Assembly (NCBI RefSeq): GCF_018739865.1
Contig: NZ_JADOER010000011.1
Location: forward strand, 186,001-250,000
DNA from: Leptothoe kymatousa TAU-MAC 1615
Lineage (GTDB): Bacteria > Cyanobacteriota > Cyanobacteriia > Phormidesmidales > Phormidesmidaceae
Direction of reading: 5' to 3'
Length of the DNA: 64,000 nucleotides
This document shows positions 17,314 through 27,787 of this stretch, piece by piece; within the stretch, counting starts at the first letter, position 1; every line of letters starts with the position of its first letter. The position numbers and the translations under genes were made by a program. The notes beneath the pieces are model-generated. The model saw nothing but the letters and a program-made list of their open reading frames with translations, ran no database searches and was not told where the DNA came from.

Positions 17314-18747
17314 ATGGCTAAGTCTCGCTCAATCTATGTTTGCAATGAATGCGGGGCAGAATCGCGCCAGTACTTTGGTAAATGTGCGGTTTGCGGTAGT
17401 TGGAATTCGTTGGTGGAGCAGGTGGTGGAAGCTCAAACCACTCGCCCAGGCCACCGTAGCAGCAGCAGTAAACAATCAGCGCGTCAGCCCCGCAGCGCTA
17501 AAACATTTCGCCAGATTGCGGACCATCCGCAAACCCGAGTTGGATCTGGCTATGGTGAACTAGATCGCGTGCTGGGGGGCGGTATCGTGCCGGGGTCGTT
17601 AGTCTTGGTCGGGGGCGACCCGGGCATTGGTAAGTCCACATTGCTGTTGCAAACGGCCAATCAGCTGGCAGCCCATTCGTCGGTGCTGTACGTATGCGCG
17701 GAAGAGTCTGCCCAGCAGGTCAAGTTGCGATCGCAACGGCTGGGCATTGCCAGGGCAGCAGAGATGGCCGAGCAAGAAAACCATGGTGACACCCTGGACA
17801 ACCTTTATTTATTACCCGAAACAGATCTCGAAACAATTCTCTCAGAATTGGAATCTCTGCGACCTCGAGTAGCCGTCATCGATAGTATCCAGGCCCTGTT
17901 TTACAATCAGCTCACCTCTGCCCCCGGCTCGGTGTCCCAAGTTAGGGAATGTACCTCGGCCCTGATGCGGTTAGCCAAACGGGAAAGCATTACTTTATTT
18001 ATCGTGGGCCACGTTACCAAAGAAGGTGCGATCGCAGGGCCGAAGGTACTTGAGCACCTCGTGGATACCGTGCTCTATTTTGAGGGCGATCGGTTTGCTA
18101 GCCATCGCTTGCTGCGCTCCGTAAAAAACCGCTTTGGCGCCACCCATGAACTCGGGGTATTTGAAATGGTCTCCCAAGGTCTAGCGGAGGTCCCTAACCC
18201 ATCGGCACTCTTTATGGGCAACCGTGATGAACAGGTGCCCGGGATTTCGACTATCGTGGCGTGTGAAGGCTCACGGCCCTTAGTGGTCGAATTGCAATCC
18301 TTGGTTAGCCCCACCAGCTACAGTTCGCCTCGACGCTCAGCCACAGGCATTGAATACAATCGGTTGCTCCAAATTTTGGCAGTCTTGGAAAAACGAGTGG
18401 GCATTCCCCTCTCGAAGCTGGATGCCTATGTCGCGTCATCCGGCGGGTTGAATGTGGGGGAACCGGCGGCGGATTTAGGCATTGCCCTAGCCGTGGCAGC
18501 TAGTTTTCGCGATCGCATCGTCGACCCAGAGTTAGTCCTCATCGGCGAAGTGGGTCTAGGGGGCCAAGTACGCCCAGTTTCCCAAATCGAGCTGCGACTC
18601 AAAGAAGCCACCAAACTCGGATTCAAACGGGCACTCGTACCCAAAGGACAGAAACTTCCAGGGCTGCCCATGGAAATTACAGAAGTGGGCAGAGTAGTAG
18701 ATGCTATAGCCACCGCCCTCGCCTTTCAGTTCGATACGGATGAGTGA
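17314..18747 (+). CDS. radA: DNA repair protein RadA/Sms
   Basis: A 477-residue ATPase that promotes branch migration in recombinational repair. It has a four-cysteine zinc finger (C10, C13, C24, C27), a RecA-like core with Walker A GGDPGIGKST (100-109), the RadA signature KNRFG (271-275) and a Lon-like C-terminal domain (~300-477). Length and motifs are complete. Its stop region touches the possible GTG start of the next gene. Confidence 0.96.
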   Translation: MAKSRSIYVCNECGAESRQYFGKCAVCGSWNSLVEQVVEAQTTRPGHRSSSSKQSARQPRSAKTFRQIADHPQTRVGSGYGELDRVLGGGIVPGSLVLVGGDPGIGKSTLLLQTANQLAAHSSVLYVCAEESAQQVKLRSQRLGIARAAEMAEQENHGDTLDNLYLLPETDLETILSELESLRPRVAVIDSIQALFYNQLTSAPGSVSQVRECTSALMRLAKRESITLFIVGHVTKEGAIAGPKVLEHLVDTVLYFEGDRFASHRLLRSVKNRFGATHELGVFEMVSQGLAEVPNPSALFMGNRDEQVPGISTIVACEGSRPLVVELQSLVSPTSYSSPRRSATGIEYNRLLQILAVLEKRVGIPLSKLDAYVASSGGLNVGEPAADLGIALAVAASFRDRIVDPELVLIGEVGLGGQVRPVSQIELRLKEATKLGFKRALVPKGQKLPGLPMEITEVGRVVDAIATALAFQFDTDE

Positions 18748-18767
18748 GGAATCGAACTTCTGCCCCC

Positions 18768-20222
18768 ATGACAGCCGTACTTTCAGACTTTTTTCAACAA
18801 CTCAGCCAACTGTTCGACACCAAACTATTTGAGTTAGGCAGCACCACCATTACCCTCAAGCTCCTAGTCAGCCTATCCATTTGGTTAACCCTGATCTTTT
18901 TCACCATCGGTCTGGTCAAGCGTTTTCTCAAACGGTCCCTATTATCCGGCATCGACCCCAATAACCGCGAAGCCATTGCCACCTTCGTCAGCTACGGACT
19001 AGGCACCATGGCGATTGTTATCGCCATTCAGTACACCGGCATTAACCTACGCTCCTTAGGCATCGTCCTGGGCGGCCTGGGCGTAGGTATTGGTTTTGGC
19101 CTCCAGCACATTGCCGATGACTTTATTAGCGGCTTAATTTTGCTATTTGAACGCACCCTCAAGGTCAATGACCTGATTGAAATCGATGACCACCGATTTC
19201 AGGGCCTCGTCGGACGCATCACGGAAGTTAATTTACGATCCACCATTATCCGCACCCTCGACGATGGCGATGTGGTCATTCCCAACAGCCAAATCATCAA
19301 TCACCGAGTGCTCAACTGGAGCCACCGCACCTCCATCGCCCGTCTAAAAATCCCGGTGGTGGTGTCCTACGATAGCGATCCGATTTTAGTGACTGAAATA
19401 TTGCTCAAGTCGGCCCACACAGAATCCGCCGTTTGCAGCAAACCAATGCCCAAGGCGATGTTCCTAGCCTTTGGCGAAGATGGCCTTGAGTTTGAACTAT
19501 GGGTATGGGTAGATGTCAATCATCGCTTTGAGGCCCAAAGCTCGCTGCACTTCACCATTGAATACAACCTCAGGCAACACAACATAGACATTGCCTTCCC
19601 CCAAAGGGACGTCTGGATTCGTAATTTTCCGCCCCAATATGAGGGCACCAGGCACATCCCCATGTTTAACCGCCAAGTTAGCTTCCAACACCGGCCGGTG
19701 GAAACCTCTCCACCCACCCTCAAACATATGCTGCGACAGGTGAGCTACTTTGCCAACTTCAGCGACTTAGAAATCCGCCAACTAATTGAAATCGGCCACC
19801 GCCAACGGAGCAAAGCAGGCACCATCCTATTCCACGAAGGCGAGCAGGGAAATTCGTTCTACATTTTGCTGGAAGGCGAAATTGAAATTCTGGCGGAAAA
19901 ACTCAACCGACATCTTGCCACCTTACAGCCGGGTCAATTTTTTGGCGAAGTTGCCTTACTACTAGGCGTTCCCCGCACCGCCATGGCCCGCACCTCCCAA
20001 GATGCCCTGCTATTTGTCATCAACCAACCTAGCTTCTCTGACCTACTACGACGCTATCCCGATTTATCCACCCAAGTCCTCCAGGCCATGGCCCAGCACC
20101 GGGACGAATTAGCCGAACGTCAGCGTGAAATGAGAGCGCTCAATTTGGTGGATGCTAGCGAAGACGATGCAAACCCCGTGCTATGGGCGCGAAATCGCAT
20201 TAAGCGCATGTTTGATCTCTAG
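18768..20222 (+). CDS. MscS-family mechanosensitive channel fused to cyclic-nucleotide-binding domain
   Basis: About 484 residues from the ATG at 18768; an in-frame GTG at 18744 would overlap radA. It has membrane helices near residues ~25-95 and the MscS pore signature GIVLGGLGVGIGFGLQHIADDFISG, followed by the beta domain (LIEIDDHRFQGLVGRITEVNLRST, VVIPNSQI). A linker leads to a cNMP-binding domain at ~315-430 with AGTILFHEGEQGNSFYILLEGEIEIL and FFGEVALLLGVPRTAMARTS, whose R-T pair fits the phosphate cassette. It is probably an osmotic-release channel gated or tuned by a cyclic nucleotide. Confidence 0.9.
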   Translation: MTAVLSDFFQQLSQLFDTKLFELGSTTITLKLLVSLSIWLTLIFFTIGLVKRFLKRSLLSGIDPNNREAIATFVSYGLGTMAIVIAIQYTGINLRSLGIVLGGLGVGIGFGLQHIADDFISGLILLFERTLKVNDLIEIDDHRFQGLVGRITEVNLRSTIIRTLDDGDVVIPNSQIINHRVLNWSHRTSIARLKIPVVVSYDSDPILVTEILLKSAHTESAVCSKPMPKAMFLAFGEDGLEFELWVWVDVNHRFEAQSSLHFTIEYNLRQHNIDIAFPQRDVWIRNFPPQYEGTRHIPMFNRQVSFQHRPVETSPPTLKHMLRQVSYFANFSDLEIRQLIEIGHRQRSKAGTILFHEGEQGNSFYILLEGEIEILAEKLNRHLATLQPGQFFGEVALLLGVPRTAMARTSQDALLFVINQPSFSDLLRRYPDLSTQVLQAMAQHRDELAERQREMRALNLVDASEDDANPVLWARNRIKRMFDL

Positions 20223-20247
20223 AAAAATTTTCGACTTGCCAGTGACT

Positions 20248-20763
20248 TCAACGGCTCAACTTAATCTTTGCCGTGACATACCAGGGCCACTGGTAATGCT
20301 CTGCAATCAGCCAAAGCACAATACCCGCGTGGGCCAACAATGTGGCAACCGTCCAAATGATCGAAAACTGATGGATACCACCGCTATCAATGGGTGGAAA
20401 CATGTAGTTCGAAAGCATCACCAGCAACGCCGGTAGACAGGCAATAGCCAGGGCAAAACTCCAAACAACAACGGTAACGTTGCCATCTGAACGACGCTGA
20501 TGTTGCCAACGCTTGCCGGTCCAGAACCACACCATAGGTTGAACGCTATCAATCATTTGCACCGATTGAGCGTTCAGATCTGCCGCAAAAATGTGACGAC
20601 AAAACCCACAGGCAAACGCATCGGTTAGCGTTAAGACCGATAACTCACCATGCCCACACACTGGACATGTGTACGTATCGTGATAATTAAGGGCACGCAG
20701 CGTTATGTCGTCTGATAAATCTGAAGCCGACAAATAATTGCGCTGGTAGGTCATAGAAAGCAT
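20248..20763 (-). CDS. Zinc-ribbon membrane protein of unknown function
   Basis: A 171-residue protein. An N-terminal zinc ribbon uses two CxxC pairs (CPVCG and CGFC) about 20 residues apart near residues 34-56, followed by a soluble stretch with WFWTGKRW and two membrane helices near 101-120 and 133-156. The C-terminus is basic. The layout suggests a cytoplasmic metal-binding head on a membrane anchor. Translation may begin at Met1 or Met4. Function is unknown; it converges with the MscS gene. Confidence 0.75.
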   Translation of the reverse strand: MLSMTYQRNYLSASDLSDDITLRALNYHDTYTCPVCGHGELSVLTLTDAFACGFCRHIFAADLNAQSVQMIDSVQPMVWFWTGKRWQHQRRSDGNVTVVVWSFALAIACLPALLVMLSNYMFPPIDSGGIHQFSIIWTVATLLAHAGIVLWLIAEHYQWPWYVTAKIKLSR

Positions 20764-20931
20764 AGGTGAGGTAACTGTTTTCCTAACCTATGCTGTTTGG
20801 CAGGGGGAACATTTGAATATGCTGCTTTTCTTAATACAAAAAGATGCACTAGCAACACCGCTTAATAAAACAGTGTGCTAGTTCCAGCGCTTAACCAAGC
20901 CAAACCCCTAGTAGTAGAACGATGGGAAACG

Positions 20932-21147
20932 TTACTGACAGCCCATGGCTTGGAGCTGCAACAGCAGAGCATCTGCTTCAGCTTGCAAATGCAGAATCTC
21001 CACCTGAATATCCGGCTGATACGGGTAGCGCTTCATGGTGGCCATATAGAGTTTTTTATCATCCGATGCAGGCTGAGTTTGGCGCCTTACAGCTTGTGTG
21101 TTAGTCGCAGACTCAGTAATCACTTTGGTCTCGGAAATAGTTTTCAT
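20932..21147 (-). CDS. Small conserved cyanobacterial protein (unknown)
   Basis: A 71-residue protein: a Ser/Thr-rich N-terminus, then MKRYPYQPDIQVEILHLQAEADALLLQLQA, a segment that I recall as recurring in small unannotated cyanobacterial proteins and that ends in a short coiled coil. It has no signal peptide. The frame avoids stops and has clear amphipathic periodicity. Function is unknown. Confidence 0.6.
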   Translation of the reverse strand: MKTISETKVITESATNTQAVRRQTQPASDDKKLYMATMKRYPYQPDIQVEILHLQAEADALLLQLQAMGCQ

Positions 21148-21524
21148 AATGATGTCGCTAGTAATAAGTACTCAGCGCAATTGCATGCAAATATTAACCC
21201 AAAAGTCCCCGTCAAAACTTCATCAAAAGATACCAATATTTAATCTGTCCCTGTGAATTTACTACGTCGAATGTATTTGCTAAATAGCCCAACATATGAA
21301 TTGTTAGGTTTTATATGGGCTTGCCATAGCTGCTACCGAGGCAAATGCTTTCTCAGTAAATACCCATAGGAACTAGGTATTAGGTATATCCTCAGCACCT
21401 GCGTATGGGGTGAAGCAACCCTATAGGATTTAGTTGAAAAATAGATTACGGCTTGTTTAATAGCTGGTGCTGGGTTGCCTCCTGTTGCTATGGCTAGCAC
21501 CAGCAAAGGGTCATCATCAGAAGC
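21148..21524. other. Gene-free region
   Basis: About 375 bp with no supported frame. A hairpin at its right end (21463-21504) probably ends the coiled-coil gene that follows on the minus strand. The left end includes the leader of the 71-residue gene. Confidence 0.5.
21463..21504 (-). terminator. Possible terminator after the coiled-coil gene
   Basis: GCTGGTGCT (21463-21471) and AGCACCAGC (21496-21504) form a 9-bp stem with a 24-nt loop. Reading on the minus strand it follows the stop codon at 21525 but has only a weak T-rich tail (TATTAAAC), so confidence is limited. Confidence 0.4.
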
Positions 21525-21992
21525 TTATGTTGCGTCAGGGTTAGCCTCAGAGGCGGGTTCTTTGGTAATTAGGTCAATGGTGTCGCCTAGGGCCATGGTT
21601 AAGTTTTGGCGGGTTTCTTCATGGGCAACCTGCTCAGCCTTCAGGGAATTAGAGAGCTGATCGCACAGGGTTAATGCTTCTGCTAACTGCGATCTCAGCT
21701 CTTCCACAGATCCAACCTGATTCACCCGCTCTAAAACTTCGTTCAGATCGCGCGGCGGCGAACCATCAGCGGCCAACGGAGAATCTTTAAATACCTCCAG
21801 TTCGTTCGCCAATGCCCGAATCTGCAGCTGGCTTCTTTCCGAATCATTACGGCGCTGTTCCGATTCAGACTCATACAAACGCCGCCAATTAGCTGCACTG
21901 GCATAGGCCTGGTCACGCTCTTGGCCTAGAGCCTGTAGCTGCTGCCGGAGTGCTTGAATTTCTGCCAACCACTGGGATACTTCATTGACCAT
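21525..21992 (-). CDS. Coiled-coil protein of unknown function
   Basis: About 155 residues from the ATG at 21992 (MVNEVSQWLAEIQALRQQL). A TTG at 22007 in the same frame is a weaker start. Residues ~4-70 form a long heptad-rich coiled coil; DLNEVLERVNQVGSVEELRSQLAEALTLCDQL is a second one. There is no membrane segment. It lies just past the terminator of the ATP synthase operon and is transcribed separately. The function is unknown. Confidence 0.75.
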   Translation of the reverse strand: MVNEVSQWLAEIQALRQQLQALGQERDQAYASAANWRRLYESESEQRRNDSERSQLQIRALANELEVFKDSPLAADGSPPRDLNEVLERVNQVGSVEELRSQLAEALTLCDQLSNSLKAEQVAHEETRQNLTMALGDTIDLITKEPASEANPDAT

Positions 21993-22092
21993 GGACACTG
22001 TCCGCAATAGTTAATTGACGCTTGATTAACGTTTAGGATATAGCCTTTTCTGAGAAATGGGGAAATACACTTGCCCCAGCAGCCAATAAAAA

Positions 22093-22114
22093 AGGCAGTG
22101 CCTGGGCACTGCCT
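22093..22114 (-). terminator. Rho-independent terminator of the ATP synthase operon
   Basis: A perfect 10-bp stem, AGGCAGTGCC/GGCACTGCCT, with a 2-nt loop. On the minus strand it lies ~40 bp after the gamma-subunit stop and is followed by TTTTTT, an ideal intrinsic terminator. Confidence 0.92.
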
Positions 22115-22154
22115 AAAAAGAAATTGAATTTAGAGCAACTCAACTAGATAGTCT

Positions 22155-23099
22155 CTAACCTAAGGCAGCAGCACCACCTACAACCTCAAGAATTTCTTGG
22201 GTAATCGCAGCCTGACGCGCCTTGTTATAGTCAAGCGTCAATGTCTTAACCAACTCACTAGCATTATCACTAGCATTGTTCATGGCTGTCATTCGAGCAG
22301 CAAGCTCACTAGCCGCAGATTCTTGCAGTGCTCTCAAAATCTGATTATTCAGATAAAGAGGCAATAGAGCATCCAAAATTTGAGCAGGATCCTGCTCAAA
22401 AATCATGTCTTGGGGTAGCTGCTTTTCTTCGGTCTCAACGGCATCCCGTTCAACCTTAAACTGACCACCACGGCTGGTTAAGCGGAAGATTTCGTCTTCT
22501 TTATCCAACCCTTCGGGATCCAGGGGTAACAGCGTTTGAGTGACCGGACGGGAGCTGACCAAGGAAACAAACTTGGTAAAAATCAACTCTACGCGATCCA
22601 CTTCCTCGGAAAGAAACAACGATAACGCCTGATCAGCAATTTTCGAAGCTTCTTCAGCAGTAGGAATCTGCTCTAGGCCATCAAACGTGGCATCAATGGG
22701 ATAATCACGGTTCTGAAAATACTGAATCGCTTTACGGCCAATCAGAATCATCTGATAGCCAATCCCAGCAGCCTGGAGCTCCTTGGCACGGTTTTCGGCA
22801 CGGCGGATAATGTTGGAATTATAACCACCACACAAACCGCGGTCTGCAGAGACAACAACCAAGCCAATGTTCTTGACTTCACGTTGCTGGAGCAGAGGCA
22901 AATTCGCATCTTCAAATTTCAGACGAGTTTGAAGACCGTAAAAAACCTGAGCCAATCGATCAGCAAAAGGACGGGTCCCTTCCACCTGCTCTTGGGCACG
23001 GCGTACCTTGGCGGCGGCCACCAGACGCATTGCTTCGGTAATTTTACGAGTGTTTTTAACCGATTTAATTCGGTCACGGATAAATTTGAGATTAGGCAT
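22155..23099 (-). CDS. atpG: ATP synthase gamma subunit
   Basis: The 314-residue central-stalk subunit of the F1 motor (called atpC in many cyanobacteria). It begins [36 protein letters not shown] and ends in a helix with [31 protein letters not shown]. It has the cyanobacterial regulatory insertion near 195-235 but without the redox-active cysteine pair seen in chloroplast gamma, so it is not thiol-regulated in that way. Last gene of the operon. Confidence 0.97.
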   Translation of the reverse strand: MPNLKFIRDRIKSVKNTRKITEAMRLVAAAKVRRAQEQVEGTRPFADRLAQVFYGLQTRLKFEDANLPLLQQREVKNIGLVVVSADRGLCGGYNSNIIRRAENRAKELQAAGIGYQMILIGRKAIQYFQNRDYPIDATFDGLEQIPTAEEASKIADQALSLFLSEEVDRVELIFTKFVSLVSSRPVTQTLLPLDPEGLDKEDEIFRLTSRGGQFKVERDAVETEEKQLPQDMIFEQDPAQILDALLPLYLNNQILRALQESAASELAARMTAMNNASDNASELVKTLTLDYNKARQAAITQEILEVVGGAAALG

Positions 23100-23168
23100 A
23101 TGCGTTTCTTTTAGCCTGCTGCCCCCAACCTAACGTTTAGTTAGTTGGAGGCAATGGCCAACCTCCTC

Positions 23169-24683
23169 CTATGCTGCCATGAAGGACTGCTTGCACTCAG
23201 CAATCGCTTCTTTCATTTGAGTTTGGACTGAATCAGTTAGCTTCTTGCCTTCGTTGATTTCCTTAACCAACTGAGGCTTGCTGGTGTTGATGTAGTTGCA
23301 AAGCTCAGCCACCAGAGGCGCAACCTTTTCAACAGGAACGTCATCAAACAAACCGTTAATGCCGCCGTACACAACAGTCACCTGCTCATGCAGAGAACGG
23401 GGAGAGTACTGGGACTGCTTGAGCAGCTCACGTAGGCGCACACCACGGGCCAGCTGGGCCTGTGTGGCAGCATCCAAGTCGGATGCGAACTGGGCAAATG
23501 CCTGCAACTCGTCAAACTGAGCTAGTTCAAGCTTCAGCTTACCGGCCACTTTCTTCATTACCTTCGTCTGGGCCGCACCACCTACACGGGATACGGAAAT
23601 ACCTGCGTTAATCGCTGGGCGTAGACCAGAGTTGAACAAGTCAGAAGACAAGAAGATCTGACCGTCGGTAATGGAAATGACGTTGGTGGGAATGTAAGCC
23701 GATACGTCACCCGCCTGGGTTTCAATGATAGGCAGAGCGGTCATACTACCTTCGCCCAATTCGGGGCTTAGCTTAGCAGCACGCTCTAGTAGGCGAGAGT
23801 GGATAAAGAATACATCACCAGGATATGCCTCACGACCGGGTGGACGACGTAGAAGCAAGGACATTTGACGATATGCCTGGGCTTGCTTAGACAGGTCATC
23901 GTAGATAACCAATGTCGCTTTGCCCTGGTACATAAAGTACTCAGCAATGGAAGCACCTGTGTAGGGAGCCAGGAACTGAAGCGGAGCAGGGTCGTTGGCG
24001 TTGGCAGCAACGACCACGGTGTAGTCCATGGCGCCGCGCTCTTCAAGTACGCTAACGATCTGAGCAACAGAGGCAGCCTTCTGACCAATGGCGACGTATA
24101 CGCAAACTACGTCTTGGTCGGCCTGATTAAGGATGGTGTCGATTGCGATCGCTGTCTTACCAGTCTGACGGTCACCAATGATTAACTCACGCTGGCCACG
24201 ACCAACCGGAATCATCGCGTCAATCGCCGTAATTCCCGTCTGCATAGGCTCATATACAGATTTCCGGGCGATGATACCGGGAGCAGGCGCTTCCAGCAGA
24301 CGAGAAGCCGTAGTCGCAATATCACCCTTACCATCGACGGGACGGGCAAGCGCGTCAACAACGCGGCCCAACATCGCGTCGCCTACGGGAACCTCGGCTA
24401 CTTTACCGGTGGACTTTACCGAACTACCTTCCTTCAGCTTGCGGCCGTCACCCATAAGTACCGCACCAACGTTGTCCTCTTCCAGGTTGAGGGCAATACC
24501 GATAGTGCCATCTTCAAACTCAAGCAGCTCACCTGCCATCGCTTGCTCTAAACCGTAGATGCGCGAAATACCGTCACCTACCTGCAGCACAGTACCAACG
24601 TTGGATATCTTGACATCCTGGTCGTACTGCTCAATCTGCTGCTTAATAATGCTACTGATTTCGTCAGGTCTGATGCTTACCAT
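23169..24683 (-). CDS. atpA: ATP synthase alpha subunit
   Basis: The 504-residue non-catalytic nucleotide-binding subunit of F1. The N-terminus [21 protein letters not shown] binds delta. Walker A is GDRQTGKT (170-177). The signature [14 protein letters not shown] is present near 370. Length is typical. It lies between delta and gamma as usual in cyanobacteria; beta and epsilon must be encoded elsewhere. Confidence 0.98.
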   Translation of the reverse strand: MVSIRPDEISSIIKQQIEQYDQDVKISNVGTVLQVGDGISRIYGLEQAMAGELLEFEDGTIGIALNLEEDNVGAVLMGDGRKLKEGSSVKSTGKVAEVPVGDAMLGRVVDALARPVDGKGDIATTASRLLEAPAPGIIARKSVYEPMQTGITAIDAMIPVGRGQRELIIGDRQTGKTAIAIDTILNQADQDVVCVYVAIGQKAASVAQIVSVLEERGAMDYTVVVAANANDPAPLQFLAPYTGASIAEYFMYQGKATLVIYDDLSKQAQAYRQMSLLLRRPPGREAYPGDVFFIHSRLLERAAKLSPELGEGSMTALPIIETQAGDVSAYIPTNVISITDGQIFLSSDLFNSGLRPAINAGISVSRVGGAAQTKVMKKVAGKLKLELAQFDELQAFAQFASDLDAATQAQLARGVRLRELLKQSQYSPRSLHEQVTVVYGGINGLFDDVPVEKVAPLVAELCNYINTSKPQLVKEINEGKKLTDSVQTQMKEAIAECKQSFMAA

Positions 24684-24823
24684 TGGAGTTGCTCTATTAA
24701 CTCAGATATCAACAAAAAATCACTTAAACAGTGCTCAGCCTAGATTGGACCAAAACTACCAGTCCACGGCTCAAGTACACCTTCCGAACGCGTAAAGGCT
24801 CAATCACCTTTACCGAAAGCACC

Positions 24824-25387
24824 CTAGCGTGCAGCAGCGCTACCCAACTGGATGCTGATGCGCCGTAGCTGACCCCGTAAACTGGCGTCTATCACCTGGG
24901 AACCAACCTTGATAATGACACCGCCCAACAGGTCTGAATCCAGAGCTGTGTTGAGGTCAACAGAGTTAGCACCGGTCATTTCTGCCACTTTCTGACGAAT
25001 TGAATCCTTCTGAGAGTCAGAAAGCTCAACAGCAGATGTAACCTCGGCCAAAACCGTCTGATTAAGCTCCCGCAAAAGTTCCTGATAACGTTCACAAACG
25101 CGATCTAGAAACGCGATGCGCGCCCGATCAACCAACAACAAAACGAAGTTCAGCATGGTTGGATGCAGCTGTTCACCAGCGATCTGACGCATGACGTTCT
25201 TCTTAATGTCAGGCTCGATGATGGGATTCTCAAGCAGCTTAGTCAACTCGCCAGAGGACGCCAACAATTCAGTCAAAACAGAACAGTCTTGACCAAAGCG
25301 ATCGGTCAAATTGCCATCCTTAGCAATGGACAACAACGCCTGGGCATATGGGGCAACCAAGCCCTCAATCACTACGCTATCCTTCAC
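24824..25387 (-). CDS. atpH: ATP synthase delta subunit
   Basis: The 187-residue peripheral-stalk subunit (atpD in cyanobacterial usage). VAPYAQALLSIA at the start and SAVELSDSQKDSIRQKVAEM and DSDLLGGVIIKVGSQVIDASLRGQL near the end are family marks. The start is a GTG whose last bases form the TGA stop of the b gene (GTGA, 4-bp overlap), so translation is coupled. Confidence 0.95.
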   Translation of the reverse strand: MKDSVVIEGLVAPYAQALLSIAKDGNLTDRFGQDCSVLTELLASSGELTKLLENPIIEPDIKKNVMRQIAGEQLHPTMLNFVLLLVDRARIAFLDRVCERYQELLRELNQTVLAEVTSAVELSDSQKDSIRQKVAEMTGANSVDLNTALDSDLLGGVIIKVGSQVIDASLRGQLRRISIQLGSAAAR

Positions 25388-25956
25388 AAGCTACCTCCCA
25401 ATAGACCAATGCTCTGATCAATCAGCTTCTGTTGAGTCCCATCATCAACTTGGGACCGTAGCTGCGCCTCTACTTTCTCAACCGCAAGGGCAGAAACCCG
25501 CTGACGCAATTCAATTACGACACGATCCCTCTGAGAAGTCAGATCTCGGGAAGCATCATCCTTCATACGCTGGATATCTTTCGCAGCTTGAGCCATGATG
25601 TTATCCTTGGCAACTTTAGCAGCCGCCTCGCCATCAGACTTGATTTGAACAGCAGTAGCCTGGGCCTCAGCCAGATTCTTCTGCTGTTCCACAAGCGCTT
25701 TCGACGCTTCCTTCAGACGCTTCTCAGCATCCTTAATAGCAGTTTCAATGGTTGAGCGTCGCTCAGCCATAATGCTGCCTAAAAAGCCTTTTCCGAAGTA
25801 GACAATCAGAGCAATCAGAATAGAAAGGTTAATAAGATTGGTCTCTAAAATATTGAAATTTAAACCGAAACCACCTTCTTCTGTTGCTAGTAGCCAAAAA
25901 TTTTCAACCATAGCCATCACTGCGCACAGATAATCCTTTATGAATGCAGTTTTCAA
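25384..25956 (-). CDS. atpF: ATP synthase b subunit
   Basis: A 190-residue stator subunit. It has an N-terminal extension, one membrane helix (~42-60, LINLSILIALIVYFGKGFL), then a long charged coiled coil (65-165) reaching F1. The family pattern LNFNILETNLINL is present. It pairs with b' (next gene upstream) to form the heterodimeric stalk of photosynthetic ATP synthases. Confidence 0.95.
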   Translation of the reverse strand: MKTAFIKDYLCAVMAMVENFWLLATEEGGFGLNFNILETNLINLSILIALIVYFGKGFLGSIMAERRSTIETAIKDAEKRLKEASKALVEQQKNLAEAQATAVQIKSDGEAAAKVAKDNIMAQAAKDIQRMKDDASRDLTSQRDRVVIELRQRVSALAVEKVEAQLRSQVDDGTQQKLIDQSIGLLGGSL

Positions 25957-26000
25957 AAAGACTCACTATCAAATGAGCCATAGGGCCACAAAACTAGGAC

Positions 26001-26429
26001 CTAAGCAGCTTGAGCACCCAAAAGCTTATCCAGAATCTGTTGACTTAGAACATCAACTTGACCTTCAAGAGATTGCATAGCCTCTTGTTTTTGCTGGTCC
26101 AACTCTTTCTGAACTTGCTCACGTCGCTGCTGGGCTTCCATTTGAGCTTCAGCGACCTGCTTATCAACAGTTTCTTGAGCTTCGGCTTGAGCGTCAGCAA
26201 TTAACTGTTGTGCCTGTTTCCGACTGCTAGCCAACTCCTGCTGATATTGCTTAGCCAACTTTTCAGCGGACTCTAAATATTCAGCAGATGAGGCTTTGGT
26301 GGTTCGGATGTAGCCATCGCGCTCGTCAATCGTCTTCGAAACAGGCTTGAAAAATACCGCGTTTAGAAGAAACGTCAACAGCAAAAATTGCAACGCCATC
26401 AGAGGCAATGTTGCATCAAAATCAAACAT
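26001..26429 (-). CDS. atpF2: ATP synthase b' subunit
   Basis: A 142-residue diverged b subunit (atpG in cyanobacterial usage). MFDFDATLPLMALQFLLLTFLLNAVFFKPV gives a membrane helix at ~8-27, followed by a Gln/Glu/Lys-rich coiled coil to the end. Length and position between c and b are typical of cyanobacteria. Confidence 0.95.
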   Translation of the reverse strand: MFDFDATLPLMALQFLLLTFLLNAVFFKPVSKTIDERDGYIRTTKASSAEYLESAEKLAKQYQQELASSRKQAQQLIADAQAEAQETVDKQVAEAQMEAQQRREQVQKELDQQKQEAMQSLEGQVDVLSQQILDKLLGAQAA

Positions 26430-26602
26430 TTTTCGATTTCCCTAAACCTGAAAACCCACCAACACGTAAGAAAGTTAAAGAAAAAAGTATTTATTGGCTC
26501 GATTCAATGGCATTAATACACAATTAAGCCATAGGGCGTCATCCTAAAATTATCTGTTCCATTCAAAACAAAGATAGATAACGCCCCTTGAGCCAATCTT
26601 CC

Positions 26603-26893
<291 letters not shown>

Positions 26894-26949
26894 TCAGTAA
26901 ACGCAGGCAAGAAACAACCTGCAGGTTAGAAGCGCTCTAGCAATAGCGG

Positions 26950-27705
26950 CTAAGCATGCTCCTCGTGACCTTCGTCACCATGCCCTTCCAAAGCCTCGTG
27001 GATGTAAGCTGCTGCTAAAGTAGCAAACACCAACGCTTGAATAGCACTGGTAAACAGCCCCAACATCATAACTGGCAAGGGGACAAACAAGGGAACCAAC
27101 AGAACCAAAACTGCAACTACAAGTTCGTCTGCCAAGATATTTCCAAAGAGACGGAAGCTCAGGGAAAGTGGCTTGGTAAAGTCTTCAAGTATTGCAATCG
27201 GCAACAAAATCGGAGTTGGCTCAATATATTTCGCGAAATATCCTAAACCCCGCTTCTTAAAGCCTGCATAGAAGTATGCCAAAGACGTTAATAAAGCTAA
27301 AGCTACCGTTGTATTGATATCCCCCGTAGGCGCAGCAAGCTCGCCTTCAGGAATTTCAATCACATGCCAGGGTAAAAGTGCCCCTGACCAATTGGACACA
27401 AAGATAAACAAGAACAATGTGCCAACAAACGGCAACCAAGGCCGATACTCTTTTTCGCCAAGCTGATTTTTAGCAATGTCTCTGACAAACTCAAAGACAT
27501 ACTCCATAAAATTTTGCAGGCCCTGAGGGACCCTCTGCATATTTCGAGTAGCCAGAACCGAAGCTATCAAAAGTAGTCCAATTACGAACCAGGAGGTCAT
27601 AAATACTTGGCCATGGAGTTGAAGACCCCCAAGATGCCAGTAAAAATGACGACCAACTTCTAACTCCGCTAATGGCAACACATCAAAGTGCAGCAAACTT
27701 AGCAT
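26950..27705 (-). CDS. atpB: ATP synthase a subunit
   Basis: The 251-residue membrane subunit that feeds protons to the c ring (atpI in cyanobacterial usage). It has about five helices. The essential arginine lies in [21 protein letters not shown], and YIHEALEGH forms part of the proton path at the C-terminus. An acidic, His-rich tail [11 protein letters not shown] ends the protein. Confidence 0.96.
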   Translation of the reverse strand: MLSLLHFDVLPLAELEVGRHFYWHLGGLQLHGQVFMTSWFVIGLLLIASVLATRNMQRVPQGLQNFMEYVFEFVRDIAKNQLGEKEYRPWLPFVGTLFLFIFVSNWSGALLPWHVIEIPEGELAAPTGDINTTVALALLTSLAYFYAGFKKRGLGYFAKYIEPTPILLPIAILEDFTKPLSLSFRLFGNILADELVVAVLVLLVPLFVPLPVMMLGLFTSAIQALVFATLAAAYIHEALEGHGDEGHEEHA

Positions 27706-27787
27706 CTTAATTCAGGTTAGGTTGACCAAAAAGACGTTAGGCCAAATGATTAGTGGCTAAACTAGCCAGGACACAATCAAAAACCGG

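Noticed and set aside
18744..18767. GTG start of the MscS-like gene inside the radA end
   Set aside because: The ATG at 18768 gives a normal N-terminus; the GTG form adds eight residues with no support.
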